From contig NC_087064.1 in assembly GCF_963678635.1 (NCBI RefSeq), forward strand, positions 11,950,819-12,014,818: DNA of 64,000 nucleotides, read 5' to 3'. A program made the translations under genes and the position numbers. Positions within the stretch are counted from its first letter, which is position 1. Every line of letters starts with the position of its first letter. This document shows, in pieces, positions 51,776 through 62,223 of this stretch. Source of the DNA: Symsagittifera roscoffensis (taxonomy: Eukaryota > Xenacoelomorpha > Acoela > Convolutidae). A model generated the notes under the pieces. That model saw only the letters and a program-made list of their open reading frames with translations, ran no database searches and was not told where the DNA came from.

Positions 51776-52987
51776 TCAGTTCAAAGGAAAAATAGTTTGG
51801 TCGCCAACATGGATGCCTCGTTGCAATATACACAAAAACACAAAAGTTATTCAAGAATAACCATATTCATGTATTTGTGCCAAGTGTAATTTTTCAGAGA
51901 ACAGTTTGATCACAACTGGATCACGAGGCACTTCTAATCGTAAGATTAACATCACGAGGGAAGGTAAGAGAGATGAGACTGTCGTCTTTTTAAACCCGCG
52001 AACATTTTCAAATCGATTTTTAATTTTCAAAGCGGGTTATGTAGCATTTAGCAGACATAAAAAAGCTGTTTATAAGAGCAATAAAGGCCGATCTTCAACC
52101 AGTTTAAGGAATAAGAAAGATGGATTAGCTTTTTGTCTACTAGCTGGTTGTGAATACTCTTTTTTGAACTGTTTTTCATGCTGAAAAAACGGAAGAAATT
52201 GCATTAGTTCCAATTTGACAAAATTTGTATTGGCATTAACATTGCATGTGACGTTTTTTAGCCCGACATTTTAAGGAATTTTGAACCAAAAGATCCGAGC
52301 TGAAGTGTCAAAATCAAATATCTGACGAGCTATTTAGATATTTCATCAACCAATCTTTGTCATGTTTTAGGTACTCTTAGATGTCAAAAATGAGATCAAT
52401 ATGTCAAATGCAGAAACGAATTGGATTTCTTTAACTATTCCCGCCTTTGAAAAAGGAGAGGAGATTATTTACTAAGTACAAAATTGGCACATGCTGAATC
52501 GTTGAATTATTTCATTACAGGGGTAGCAATTCGTTACTAGATGCCAGGGGGGGGGTGGAATAGTTAAAGAGATCCATCCAACGAATAAAATCACTTGAGC
52601 TTGTTTTTTTAAACCACTTGAAACGTTTTTTTAAATTATCTCAGGTAGAGGTTACGTTTTTGTGTGCTTTGAGCGGTTGTTTACTCACTTATACGCTGAA
52701 AACAGTGAAACACTACTTGAGTTTAAAAAAAGCTCAAAACTTCTCAGATTTGAGTAAGAAGCGCTCAAACCGCTCAAATCCTTACCAGTCTGTTGGAATT
52801 TATCTCAATCTGCAGTCGGTAATTTTTGAAAGGAAAATATAATCAACTTTAAATCCGATTTTCATTGATAACCAAAAAAGTAAAATATAGCTCATTAATG
52901 CAATTGATTCTTCTAGTATCCAAAAGATAACTGTCATTGCTGAGCATGTTCTAATGAACTGAATTCAAAAACCGCTTCAATTTTTAG
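51776..52987. other. Unassigned DNA
   Basis: No gene recognised. + ORFs at 51906-52184 (92 codons) and 52618-52842 (74 codons) have no domain I know and no splice or promoter context. A G-run of 9 at about 52549 follows a CTAGATGCCAGG word. Confidence 0.35.
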
Positions 52988-53186
52988 AAAAAAAGCTTAT
53001 TGCCGCTCAATCAATTTTGAACAAGATTTTGAGCGTAAACAGTTGCGAAAAAACTCTGCTTACGCCCATCACTAGATTCATCTCAGTCTCTACATGACAG
53101 TTGTCAACTGCACAAAAAACGTTTGATTTTTTTTTCGAAAACCTTCTGCAAGCATACGGATGGAAAACAAGTTAGCTAGCAGAGAA

Positions 53187-53697
53187 AACAAAACTGCTCG
53201 TATGAGGGCGAAGCCCTGAATGTTCCGGCTGCCTTTTAAGGTTTATGGAGCAGCAGTAAAAACATAAAAAAACTTAAATGAAATAAAATTTGAAATTTTT
53301 AATGAAAATCATCACCCCACACGCCATATAAAGTACAAAAAGAGAGATTTCGTTCCTTGTAACAAATCAATTATGGCAAATAAGCTTCGTTCAACCAATT
53401 TGGAACGATTTATAAGACGGATTAAATCTCCGCTTACGCGTTAATAGCGCGAATGATATCGCGCGTTAACTGTCCCAAATTGGTCAAAATGGCCATCTTT
53501 AAACCCTCATAACTTTACGAAAAATAATCACAGGTGAAATATCTTTTAAAATTTAAGCTCAGGACAACAATACCTTTTGAGTGATATAAAAAAATTCCGT
53601 CAGAAATAGCTAGTTAAAAAGTCGAAATTTGTCGGAAGAAAAAAAACCCACCCCGAGCACAAATATTCCGTTACTTTCGTATCGAAAATCGGAACAA
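53187..53697 (-). mobile_element. Family A element, near full-length, reversed
   Basis: AACAAAACTGCTCG, hairpin TGAGGGC-GAA-GCCCTGA, TTCCGGCTGCC, GGAGCAGCAGTAA (same subfamily as the copies at 29724 and 42006), CATCACCCCACACGCC, GCGC core (53436-53467), AAAACCCACCCCGAGCAC, ACTTTCGTATCGAAAAT, CGGAACAA. The block around 53290 is shortened. Confidence 0.9.
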
Positions 53698-53973
53698 TAA
53701 CGAATTAAATCTCCGCTTATGCGTTATTAGCACGAAACATATCGCGTGTTAATTGTCCCAAATTGGCTAAATTGGCAACCTATAAAACCATAATTTTTTA
53801 CAAAACTGGTAACAGATGAAAAAATTTTTTAATTGGAGCTCTAAGCAACAGAACTTTTTGCTTGCTAAAAAATGATTGTCAAAAATTGCTAGTTAAAATG
53901 TCGAAAATTGCCTGGAGAACAAAAAAACCCCTGAGCACAAATATTCCGTAACTTTCTTCGAAAGTCGGAACAA
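53698..53973 (-). mobile_element. Family A element, truncated, reversed, tandem with the preceding copy
   Basis: Starts inside the element (CGAATTAAATCTCCGCTTAT) directly after the end of the previous copy and runs through the GCGC core (decayed), GTCCCAAATTGGC and AAAACCCCTGAGCAC to CTTCGAAAGTCGGAACAA. It is more diverged than its neighbour, so it is probably an older copy in which the newer one landed. Confidence 0.85.
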
Positions 53974-54247
53974 CAAAAATCTTGCTTCAAAAATCTCTCT
54001 GAAACGCCGACAGTTAATCCACGTCAACTCTCCAATCGTTGGAAAAGACAACTCGTATCCGTCCAAGTAAGGATTTGATATAATATAACAACCAGAATAT
54101 AAAATAATGCGGTTCGTTGTTCTAAGTTTTTTCTGCTGCACGAAAAATATACACATAATAGCAATCGATAAATCAATTTTCTTAAAATATTTTTTTACTC
54201 CTTGGAGTCCTAAATGATCAAGTTAGGTTATTTTGATGGGGCAAATT

Positions 54248-54450
54248 GTGAAAATAATTTCATGAGAAAATACCCAAGTCACCCAATAGCGGTATTAATC
54301 AATCATTATCCTATCCAGGCTAAAAACAGTCATACAGACTCGAACCTGTGAAAAATAATTTCATGAGAAAATACCTAAGTCACCCAATAGCGGTATCAAT
54401 CAATCATTATCCTATCCAGGCTAAGAACAGTCATACAGACTCGAACCTGT
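54248..54450 (+). repeat. 101-bp tandem duplication
   Basis: GTGAAAATAATTTCATGAGA at 54248 recurs at 54349 and both run to CAGACTCGAACCTGTGAAAAA with only a few substitutions (for example CCCAAG/CCTAAG, TATTAATC/TATCAATC). Recent compared with the surrounding segmental repeats. Confidence 0.93.
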
Positions 54451-55640
54451 GAAAAAGATTTCTCAGTCATTGGCTTCTTCAGTGTAATAGAATTGAAACA
54501 TAAATACGGATTCATCTTTCAAAAATGCAAAAATTTACCAAACAAACTGCTATTTTTTATCAATTCAAAGTTTCTCTGCTAGCAACCGTATCGTCAAAAT
54601 TACCACTCAACTGTGATGCTTACTGATTGTTATGAATCAGGAAGACCAAAAGAAATCAGATCTCTAAGAACCAAGATCTGCATATGTTTGCTCCGCCTCG
54701 GGCTTGGCTGTATTTGCAACAAAGATTCGTTGGGATGTTCGTCAGGTTTCGATTTCATGATTCTCCACTTTCGGTAACCCGAAGTTTGCCATAGCATTCC
54801 ACTTTTATCTTTGCCCAATAGGTCTCACAAATAGTATCAAATGTTCTGGAATCAGCAGATTGTGGACAACCATAGACAGTTTGCACAAAAACTTCTCGTG
54901 TAAGAAACGCTGCAGATATTTAGTGGTATCACCAAATTCATCTCAGTCTCTCCATGGCAGTCGGAAACTGATTGAAAAACTTATTCAAAAAAACTTTTGA
55001 ACACTTTCTTCTGCCATTTGATCGGAAATGAATTAGCTAGCAGAGTAAACAAGTCTTAGAAAAGAAAGCTGGTTACCGCTCAAACCAATCAGTGTTGAGA
55101 ACAGTTTTGAGCGTTTATTAATGAAAAAAGTCTTAATTTAATCAAATCTTGCTTCAAAAACTCTCTGGAACACCGAGAGCTAATCCATGTCAAATTTCCA
55201 ATCGTTGGACAAGACAACTCGTATCCGTGCAAGGAAGATTTGACATAAATTAACAAACAATTCCGAAATGATATGGTTCTCAGTTCAAACTTTTTTTGGA
55301 AGTAGGGAAATTAAACTACAAATACATAACGATAAATCAATCTTCTCAAGTTTTTTTTTCTTGGAGCCCTGAATGATCAACTTAGGAGATTTTTTTGCTG
55401 CAAAAAGAAAAAATAATTCCAAGAGAAACTGCTACAAAAAACTCGAACCCACTAAATAGGAGTTTTTTTGTAGCAAACTGAGAAACGCTGTAAAAATTTA
55501 GTAGTATGACCAGATTCATCGCAGTCTCTCCGTGACAGTCGGCAACTGATTGAAAAACGTTTGAAAAAACATTTGTTTGAGCAGTTTTTCTGTCATATTG
55601 ATCGGAAATGTGTTAACTAGCTAGCTGATATAGCAGAAAG

Positions 55641-56929
55641 CAAGAAAATAGTTTCAATGTAAATTACTTTTTGACAACAAATTAATCATTTCAAAAAATC
55701 AATAATAAAAAAATTGTGTGGATATTTGAAAAGGAACTACTGCTAGAAAAAATAAAATCAGATGGAAAAAATCTCAAATTGATCTGAATCATTCAAGATA
55801 TAAGAATGATTGGACAGCCAAACTTATGTCAAACTAAGTCTCAGAGTTTTAAACTTGTTGATATTTTGCAAAAAACCTTAATTTTGATCTCATTTAGAAA
55901 ATTTTGATAACACTGTTCTGTTTTCGCCAACTTTACCTCCATTTGTAACAAAAAAAAACATTTCATGTTGACAATCTTGTTGAGAAAACTTAGAAGAAAA
56001 CTTGGAAGTATTTACTGATCAACATTCTCGCTTGAAGATTTAGGTCACAATAAAAAATTTTAAAGTACAAACGAACGTATACATTCTCGAAGTTCGTTTT
56101 TTGAGATGAACGTGTGTATTTTTGAAATATCGCTTTGGCTAAATCCATTACACCATTTTGATACAAATCCATAGAAAATTCTGACTGAAGCTGAAGTATC
56201 AAAATAAGTGTCGTTTTAAAGGTTTTGTACCGAGATCTCAAAGGTTTGCACTATGTTTCAGCTAATATCTATGATTGTCAATAAGATAACACCGCCAAAC
56301 TTTTTCGCATTTTGCAAGTTTTCTTACCGGATTTTTGCGGTTCGAGAATTCAATTACTGCAATATCTAAAACAAGATTTTACAGGTTTTACAATAGAGAG
56401 TTTTGGAAAAATGAAAAGGTAAAACTTGAATATAAGTTTCTTTTACACAGTTGTAAGGAGTATTTGGGAGCTTCAGCTAGGTTTAAAATATTTCCAGACG
56501 TTTGCAGTGGTATAAAAGCGATACTTATTTCAAAAAATGTTGCCCCCTGAAATACTACTATATTGGTTTTGGTTGTAGCAACGAGTAAAAGCATGATTTT
56601 TGGCATTTTCAGCTGTAAGGAATTTGCTGCAGTTCCTATTTTCAATTTTTGTCGCTTGTGGCAGTTAATGGACTTCAATTACAGTTTTCAAGCCAGGTTT
56701 TTTAGTACATTTCAACCAATTGAGAAAAATAAACAGCTTCCCAATGAACAGCAGTTGTTCTGTTGAAAAAATTAAAAAGAATTTTTGATCTATTTTAACT
56801 TTCCTGTTTTTGTGACCCTTTTGTCTAAATCCCTATTGACAAAAAATGGCTGCCTCGTGAATCTATTTTCTGAACGTTGAAAAAACGTTGAGCGTTGAAA
56901 AAACCCTGAAAATAGAAAAAAAACGAAGC
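55641..56929. other. Unassigned AT-rich DNA
   Basis: No gene recognised. ORFs at 55990-56241 (-), 56335-56550 (+), 56388-56678 (-) and 56563-56766 (+) overlap one another on both strands and have no domain or composition that supports coding. Confidence 0.4.
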
Positions 56930-57228
56930 GTAGAAGAGCATAAAGCTAAATGATGTTTTTATTAATTAATTTTGGTTATAAAATTATTTGTATGTTTGCT
57001 TCTTTTTATTGTGTGTTACCACTGATTGGTATGTACGTTTTACCAACACCCAACTTCCCCATTACTTTTTAAGGAGAGTCCTAAATAATCTTATGTATTC
57101 AGTGACTGATGAAACATTTTTTTATTCATGTTTTTAATCATAATGTACACTTGTTCAATCCCCAATCAGTTTTGTAGCTGCAAAAACTGATGCAACAATA
57201 AAGTGTTTTCTCTCTCTCTCTCTCTCTC
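56930..57228 (+). mobile_element. Possible retroposon 3' end with hairpin, AATAAA and (TC)n tail
   Basis: ATCAGTTTT / AAAAACTGAT can form a stem around TGTAGCTGC (about 57165-57190), followed by AATAAA (57197-57202) and a (TC)9 microsatellite (57210-57228). A 3' stem-loop plus short microsatellite tail is typical of some LINE 3' ends. No linked coding remnant is visible upstream, so this is tentative. Confidence 0.3.
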
Positions 57229-58349
57229 AAAATCTCGAGAGACACTTCAATGCAAAAAATGGTTCAGATTCTACCTAGAAGTGATATATGGAGATGGCTA
57301 TTTCTATAGTTTAAAGATAGAAATTTTACTAAGTAATGAAGACCAAGTCGAATGAGCTTCTTTTCTCTGTCCTTTTGCGTTTCGCTTTTTTAACCTACTA
57401 ACGTTTTTGGTTGGGATGTTTGTGTTGATTTTGGACTTTTTTCACGATCTGTCTTTTTTGTCCTTGTTTTCAATCCATTTATGTGAATTTTTTTCTACTC
57501 TTGATAATGAAGTTAACAGTAGTCTAAGAAGTTGAAAACGAGTTATAAGCAGATGCAAAACGAATGCAGTATGAACTTACCGTGTGAGATCACAAATCCT
57601 CGAACAAATTTTGGTCACTGTTCTTTATGATTAAACAGCTTTTTCCCGGTTAAAATTAAAACCAAGCGTTTACAATCTTGTTATTTTCGTATATTTACCT
57701 TAGAGCTTAGAAAAAAAACTAGATATTATTAGAACTAACTATAAAAAAACTCAATTCTTGCTGCATCCAACTTAGCCCCCAAAAAACTCAAAAGCAAATA
57801 CTCTCAATTCAGACTTCCATCTCTGGGTTGAACCTTAACCTCACTACGAAAAAACGTTCCATAATTTTTTCAAGAATCAATCTGAGCGAATTTTGTGGCA
57901 CGACTATGTCAACAATAGGATGGTTCTGCGGCATAGCAATGGAATCAAACCGCGTATAACAGACAAGTTTTATTATTAGTACTGGGCAATTTGATAGTCA
58001 TCGTATCTAAGCGATAATCTACGACAAGCGTACAAACTTTTGTGACTATCCCTGTGAAGAATCGTCTATTATCAAGTACGACGAAGAAGAACCAATACCT
58101 AAAGGAGACTTTAGTGTATAAGAGTGGCCTCAATGAAGCAGCCTGAGAGAACACGTGCCACCTAAAAGTAAAACCAAACGCAAAAGGGCTGAGTGAGTGA
58201 AACCAATTAATTGTTAACTTCCCGCACTCAGTAAAAAGAGAATTTAATAGATTATAAAAGATTTTTATTGTCAGTCTTCATAAATTTCAGGAAGACTCTA
58301 TCATAACTGATTTAAAATGGACTATAATGCTACTATTTTTCGGAAACAA
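57229..58349. other. Unassigned AT-rich DNA
   Basis: No gene, RNA gene or repeat family recognised. The 69-codon minus-strand ORF at 57945-58154 has no supporting evidence. Confidence 0.4.
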
Positions 58350-58470
58350 AAAAAAAACATTATAATTGATTATAATCGATTATTTAAAAGAAAATTTCTC
58401 AAATTTTATTAAAATATAATCCATTTTAACCAATTATAATGCATTTTAATCGATTATAATCCATTATTTT
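58350..58470. repeat. TATAATCGATTATAATCCA-type simple repeat
   Basis: Roughly ten overlapping words of the form (A)TTATAAT(C/T)(G/C/A)A occur here, many self-complementary. The same type appears at 59059-59150, 37470-37530 and 13480-13570. Probably AT-rich simple-sequence drift. Confidence 0.75.
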
Positions 58471-58778
58471 TTAACAAACGTCATCATTTCATTTTGTTTT
58501 GAATTAATGTGGGCTATGTAGTTTTAGTTGGTATCATTTTTTTCAATTTATTTTTTTAAACAATTTTCAGAAATAAAACCTTCAAATAGTGCGACCTCAC
58601 TCGTGCCCCTGTGAGTGTCTGAAATTGTGTCCCTATGTGTGCCCCTATAAATGTCGGAGGGTGAGTGTGTTTCTGGAGTTCTGTTTTTTAGGTAGGAGGG
58701 ATGATGTGTTTGATAGTTTTTTTAGATAATTTTTTCGTTTTTTTGTTTTCATTTTGCTTCTTCTGTTCATGTCTTAAC

Positions 58779-58914
58779 CACCTGAAGGTGCATCCTACAT
58801 ACAGCGAACTGTCACCTGAAGATGCATCCTGCCTACGCCCACTTGTCACCTGGAAGTGCATACTACCTACACCCACCTGTCACCTGAAGGTGCATCCTAC
58901 ATGACACGAACAGT
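58779..58914 (+). repeat. 34-bp minisatellite, four units
   Basis: CACCTG(A/G)A(A/G)GTGCATCCTAC begins at 58779, 58813, 58847 and 58881, exactly 34 bp apart, with 70-85% identity between units. Each unit starts with the near-palindrome CACCTGAAGGTG. Units are contiguous, with no spacers. The 67-codon + ORF through it is not conserved enough to argue coding. Confidence 0.93.
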
Positions 58915-60026
58915 AATCGTTTCAAGTCGGCCGACTCGCTGAAAGTGCATGATTAAGGGAACTGATGAACTAAAAGAACTGTATTTTTGTGCTCACATCT
59001 TAAACTTCTAAATTTGGATTTTACTGTGTTTTCATGCAGATTATCTAACTTATAACAACTTATAACCCATTAAAATTGATTTTTTATGAGGTAATATTTT
59101 GATTGAAAAATGGATTATAATATATTATAATAGTTTATAAAAAAATAAAAGAGACTGTAAGAGATTAAAACAGATTAAAAGAGATGATTCATTTGAATAT
59201 ATTGACGACAAGCTAAGCTAATGTCTCGAAATTTTCTGTGGTGTTGCATGTATAGCTAGTTACAGGATCAAGTCAACTTACTTGTGTCATCTTCAAATTA
59301 TTTAGTGATGCGTTTCTTCTTACCGAAAGTGAATGAAGTTATTGCGATAGACAGCGAGGATTTGTGTCCAAAAAGAGAAGCGGCCTTGAAAGATCAAAGG
59401 AAAATCTCAACCACATCTTGAACAACATCTACAATTTTGTCGCAGGCCTCGAGCAACGGTTGAAGACAAAAACCAAAGTGCAAAAAAATATTAGAATTTA
59501 GCCGAACATCAAATCCAATTTCAAACTTTTGAAGAAATTGCAATGGAGACTTCGGTACAAAAAAAAGTGAGAAAAAAATGAGGGCGAAAAAAATGAAAAT
59601 CTACAAGTTACATGAAAGTAATCATCAAGATGGACAGGTATGAAAGGAAGAAGACAAAAATTTGGTTTCAAACCTCCTAGCGGCATGGATCATAATAAAC
59701 CGATACACATGGTTTGAATTGAAAAATATTGGTTTGGAGAAAAAAGAGGACCAAGCAAAACACAGGCCATTACAGGAGATCAAAAGGGATGCAAGCGAAA
59801 CCATTAACAAATATGTATACTCAGGGAGGCTGTTGACACTATAAGAAATCTGCTTGTGAGTCCAGAAAGGAGACTCAAAAAAGGAGGAAGAAAAATCAGT
59901 AGGTTAAAAATTTAGGTTACTGAGAATTCCCGTAGGTTACTGAGAATTCCCAGTAGGTTACTGAGAATTCAGTAGGTTAAAGGGCAAAAACTTAGACGTT
60001 ATTTAACAAACAAGAAAATAACTTGC
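58915..60026 (+). other. Mixed DNA, possible upstream LINE remnants and a 20-bp tandem
   Basis: 59320-59870 has less AT-biased, Lys/Glu-rich broken frames on the + strand (for example 59662-59844) that could be the decayed upstream part of the LINE that begins clearly at ~60430; I see no diagnostic motif. 59895-59985 is a tandem of GTAGGTTACTGAGAATTC(CCA), about three and a half units. Confidence 0.35.
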
Positions 60027-60422
60027 ATCTTTGGCAGGGCCGGATCTAGGATTTTTTTGAGGGGGGTCAAAAATTTTGACGACCTTTTTTTAGGTTGACC
60101 AAATTGATTTTCCGAGCTCTCCTAAAGCACTAAAAAGACGCTGTTTTTGCCCAATTTTCTGCGCGGCAGGCAAATTTTTTTAAAAACAGGTCAAAAAAGC
60201 CGTTTTTTGGGCATTTTATGGAAAATTGTTGACGAAAATTGCGCTTTTTTTGGCGCGCGCTCCTCCTCAAAGTTAGTAGTTATTGGCGCCGAAGGCAGCT
60301 TTAGAAAAAATTTAAGTTGGGTCGGCAAAAAATGGATTTCTTAAAAAGTACCAAAGGGGTCGGCAGGGGGTCGAATCCCTGCCCCCCGTCCCTTCCCCCC
60401 TAAATTTGCCCCTGATCTTTGG
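60027..60422 (+). mobile_element. Family B hAT-like MITE, complete, perfect 8-bp target duplication
   Basis: Element 60035-60414 (380 bp). Left CAGGGCCGGATCTAGG, right CCTAAATTTGCCCCTG. ATCTTTGG is present on both sides (60027-60034 and 60415-60422). The interior is shorter than in the other two complete copies but keeps GTTGACCAAATTGATTTTCC, CTGCGCGGCAGG, TTGGCGCGCGCTCC and the AAAATGGATTTCTTAAAA block. Confidence 0.93.
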
Positions 60423-60429
60423 GGTATGC

Positions 60430-61930
60430 AAACCATCAGAATGAGGAAAAAACCTAGACATTCAATTAAGCTTATGGCACACAATTATTGGTTCCTTGAC
60501 CCAGGACAAACTATGAGAACTCATTAACCGAGTTGATCTAGTAATAACTAAACCAGACATAATTGCTTTGAAAGCAAATCGAAAAAATCGCGCACTGACT
60601 GGAGTCCAATATTGCCCAAAAACAATTATTTCAGCTTAGACTCTTTATATATGAATCTATCTGAGCTTGGAAAAGGCATAAATCTGCAACAAGGACAAAA
60701 AATTTAAAAATAGGAGCAAATATCATCTGACGTGATGTCCAATCTAAAAAACCTACAGTTACGTGCGCCAAAAAAACCACTATAAGAGAAAGAATTCTTG
60801 AAAGGAAAAACTGATGGTACACTAATCGATACGGAAGGCAAATAGTTGGAAAAATTTTCATTTTTCGATCCTTGTTTTTTTTCACAGGGCCTTCAGGAGA
60901 GTTCCAAATAAAAACGGCATCATCCAGAACTCCAACGGAAGAAAACCTGGGACTACAATATTGGAGCCAATCAGGCAAATTGTCCTCAACTCATGGGAAA
61001 CATAAACACTGCACGTAGATTGAATTTCAACCAACGTGGCTGCCATATTTAAAAAAGGCCAAATATTTTTTTAGTGAATAACTGCAAGCCATTAAACTCA
61101 ACTTCTGTTAATTGCAACATTTTCGAAAAAATAATCCAAAAGTATTTGAGGGATCATTTGACTAATCATGGAACAATCACTAATTCTCATTATCAGTTTT
61201 GCCCAAAAAGGATGGTCAGCTTACAGCTGCCGAAGCGTGAAACTATCGATGTGATTTCAAAAAAGCATTTGCCTCTGCCCCCCTGAACAGATTACGCAAC
61301 ACAGTTCGGATATTGAAAAAACGTTGTCTTTAATATCAGATTTTCTTCATTGGTGCAAACAGAGGTTTCGACAAACTTCAAAAATTCTTCAGGGCGGCCA
61401 GTTAGAACCGGGAATCCTCAGGGATGTCTTGGGCCAACTTCGTTTTTAAAATAAAAGACTCAATGCCAGAGAAAATAGAACGGAAAATCTTCTAATTAGC
61501 AGACAAAGCTAAATTGTCCCAACGAAATGTGGATAATTTTGATTTACCTAAATCGCAAAAAGACCTACAGGTAATCGAAAGTTGTTCAACACCAAACTTG
61601 CTTTGGTTCAAACTAGATAACTAATACGTACAGTTGGCAAAAGGCAAAGTTAATGTTTATGTGGAAAAAACTTATGAAGGTAGCGGTGAAAAATTCACGT
61701 TAGTTGAAATTAAAAACTACTTTTGTTTTTATTTGGACAACAGAAATGAAATTTGAAAAACCTATTTAAAAATGTTTCAAATTAAATTCCATGATTGCAA
61801 TTGTCGAAAAAACTTTCCCGAAACTTTTGAAACAACTATTGTTGAATACCTACAGAGATTTGCTCAACCACATTTGGAGTTTGCCAGTTTTATATAGTAC
61901 CCGCGACTAGAAAAATTCGTCCTAGAGTAT
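60430..61930 (+). pseudogene. Decayed LINE reverse transcriptase (CR1/L2/Jockey-like)
   Basis: Reading with frame shifts, the expected landmarks come in order. At 61040-61095 an AAIFKKG... stretch; at 61095-61150 NSTSVNCNIFEKIIQKYL (compare the family pattern LTSVxCKIxEKII); at 61190 a degenerate HxFxPxRS-type block; at 61250-61300 CDFKKAFASAPLNRL (palm motif D-F-x-KAFD, catalytic Asp region degraded); at 61395-61440 RTGNPQGCLGPTSF; at 61495 LADKAKL, a ruined FADD box; at 61560 LQ-like KDLQVIE; at 61865-61915 QPHLEFASFI. Several stops and frame shifts; dead. It is cut off at 61930 where the LTR of the next element begins. The 115-codon minus-strand ORF (60631-60978) is a shadow. Confidence 0.82.
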
Positions 61931-62223
61931 TGTGGTACCGCAACTGCTACTGCATTTGCAGTAACCATGTTGTGGCCTTGACTCAGTTGGTCATATTGTT
62001 ATCTATAAATTATATTATCTTTTTATGTAAATCAAGGTCAATAATGTGTGACCTTTTTTGAGAGAAAAGAAGAGAGATTGACTCTCAGATCTGTGTCTCG
62101 GTGCACAGTTGAACATAGATAAGAAAACTATTAGAAAAACAACACGGTTTCAATCATTAAATTAACTCTTCGAAACCAAGTCTATTTTCATTATAAACCT
62201 CAGAGGTTTTGTCAGTTATCACA
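61931..62223 (+). repeat. Probable 5' LTR
   Basis: 293 bp bounded by TG (61931) and CA (62222-62223), the right boundary fixed by the adjoining primer-binding site. It opens with TGTGGTACCGCAACTGCTAC and an imperfect palindrome (CTACTGCATTTGCAGTA), has a TATA-like run (CTATAAATTATATTA, 62003-62017), and ends GTCAGTTATCACA. The left boundary is less certain because the 3' LTR is not in the window to compare. Confidence 0.7.

Larger units (their letters stand above)
52988..55640 (+). repeat. Decayed segmental duplication, modules X, Y and Z
   Basis: Three modules recur in direct orientation. X (GCTTxTTxCCGCTCAA ... TTTTGAGCG) at 52990-53035 and 55060-55120. Z (TTCATCTCAGTCTCTxCATG ... GCTAGCAGAG) at 53080-53185, 54935-55040 and 55510-55640. 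Y (CTTGCTTCAAAAATCTCTCTG ... CCAATCGTTGGAxAAGACAA ... AATGATCAA) at 53975-54230 and 55145-55390. Divergence is roughly 15-25% by eye. A family A copy and a truncated second one (53187-53973) sit between a Z and a Y, so they entered after the duplication. Confidence 0.8.

Noticed and set aside
58779-58914. CRISPR-like repeat array
   Set aside because: Units are directly contiguous without unique spacers, diverge from each other, and the genome is animal.
59498-59844. Overlapping + and - ORFs near 59.5-59.8 kb as a gene
   Set aside because: Frames are broken, both strands are open by chance, and position suggests LINE debris; no diagnostic motif seen.
60631-60978. 115-codon minus-strand ORF
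   Set aside because: Lies antisense to the decayed LINE; no recognised domain.
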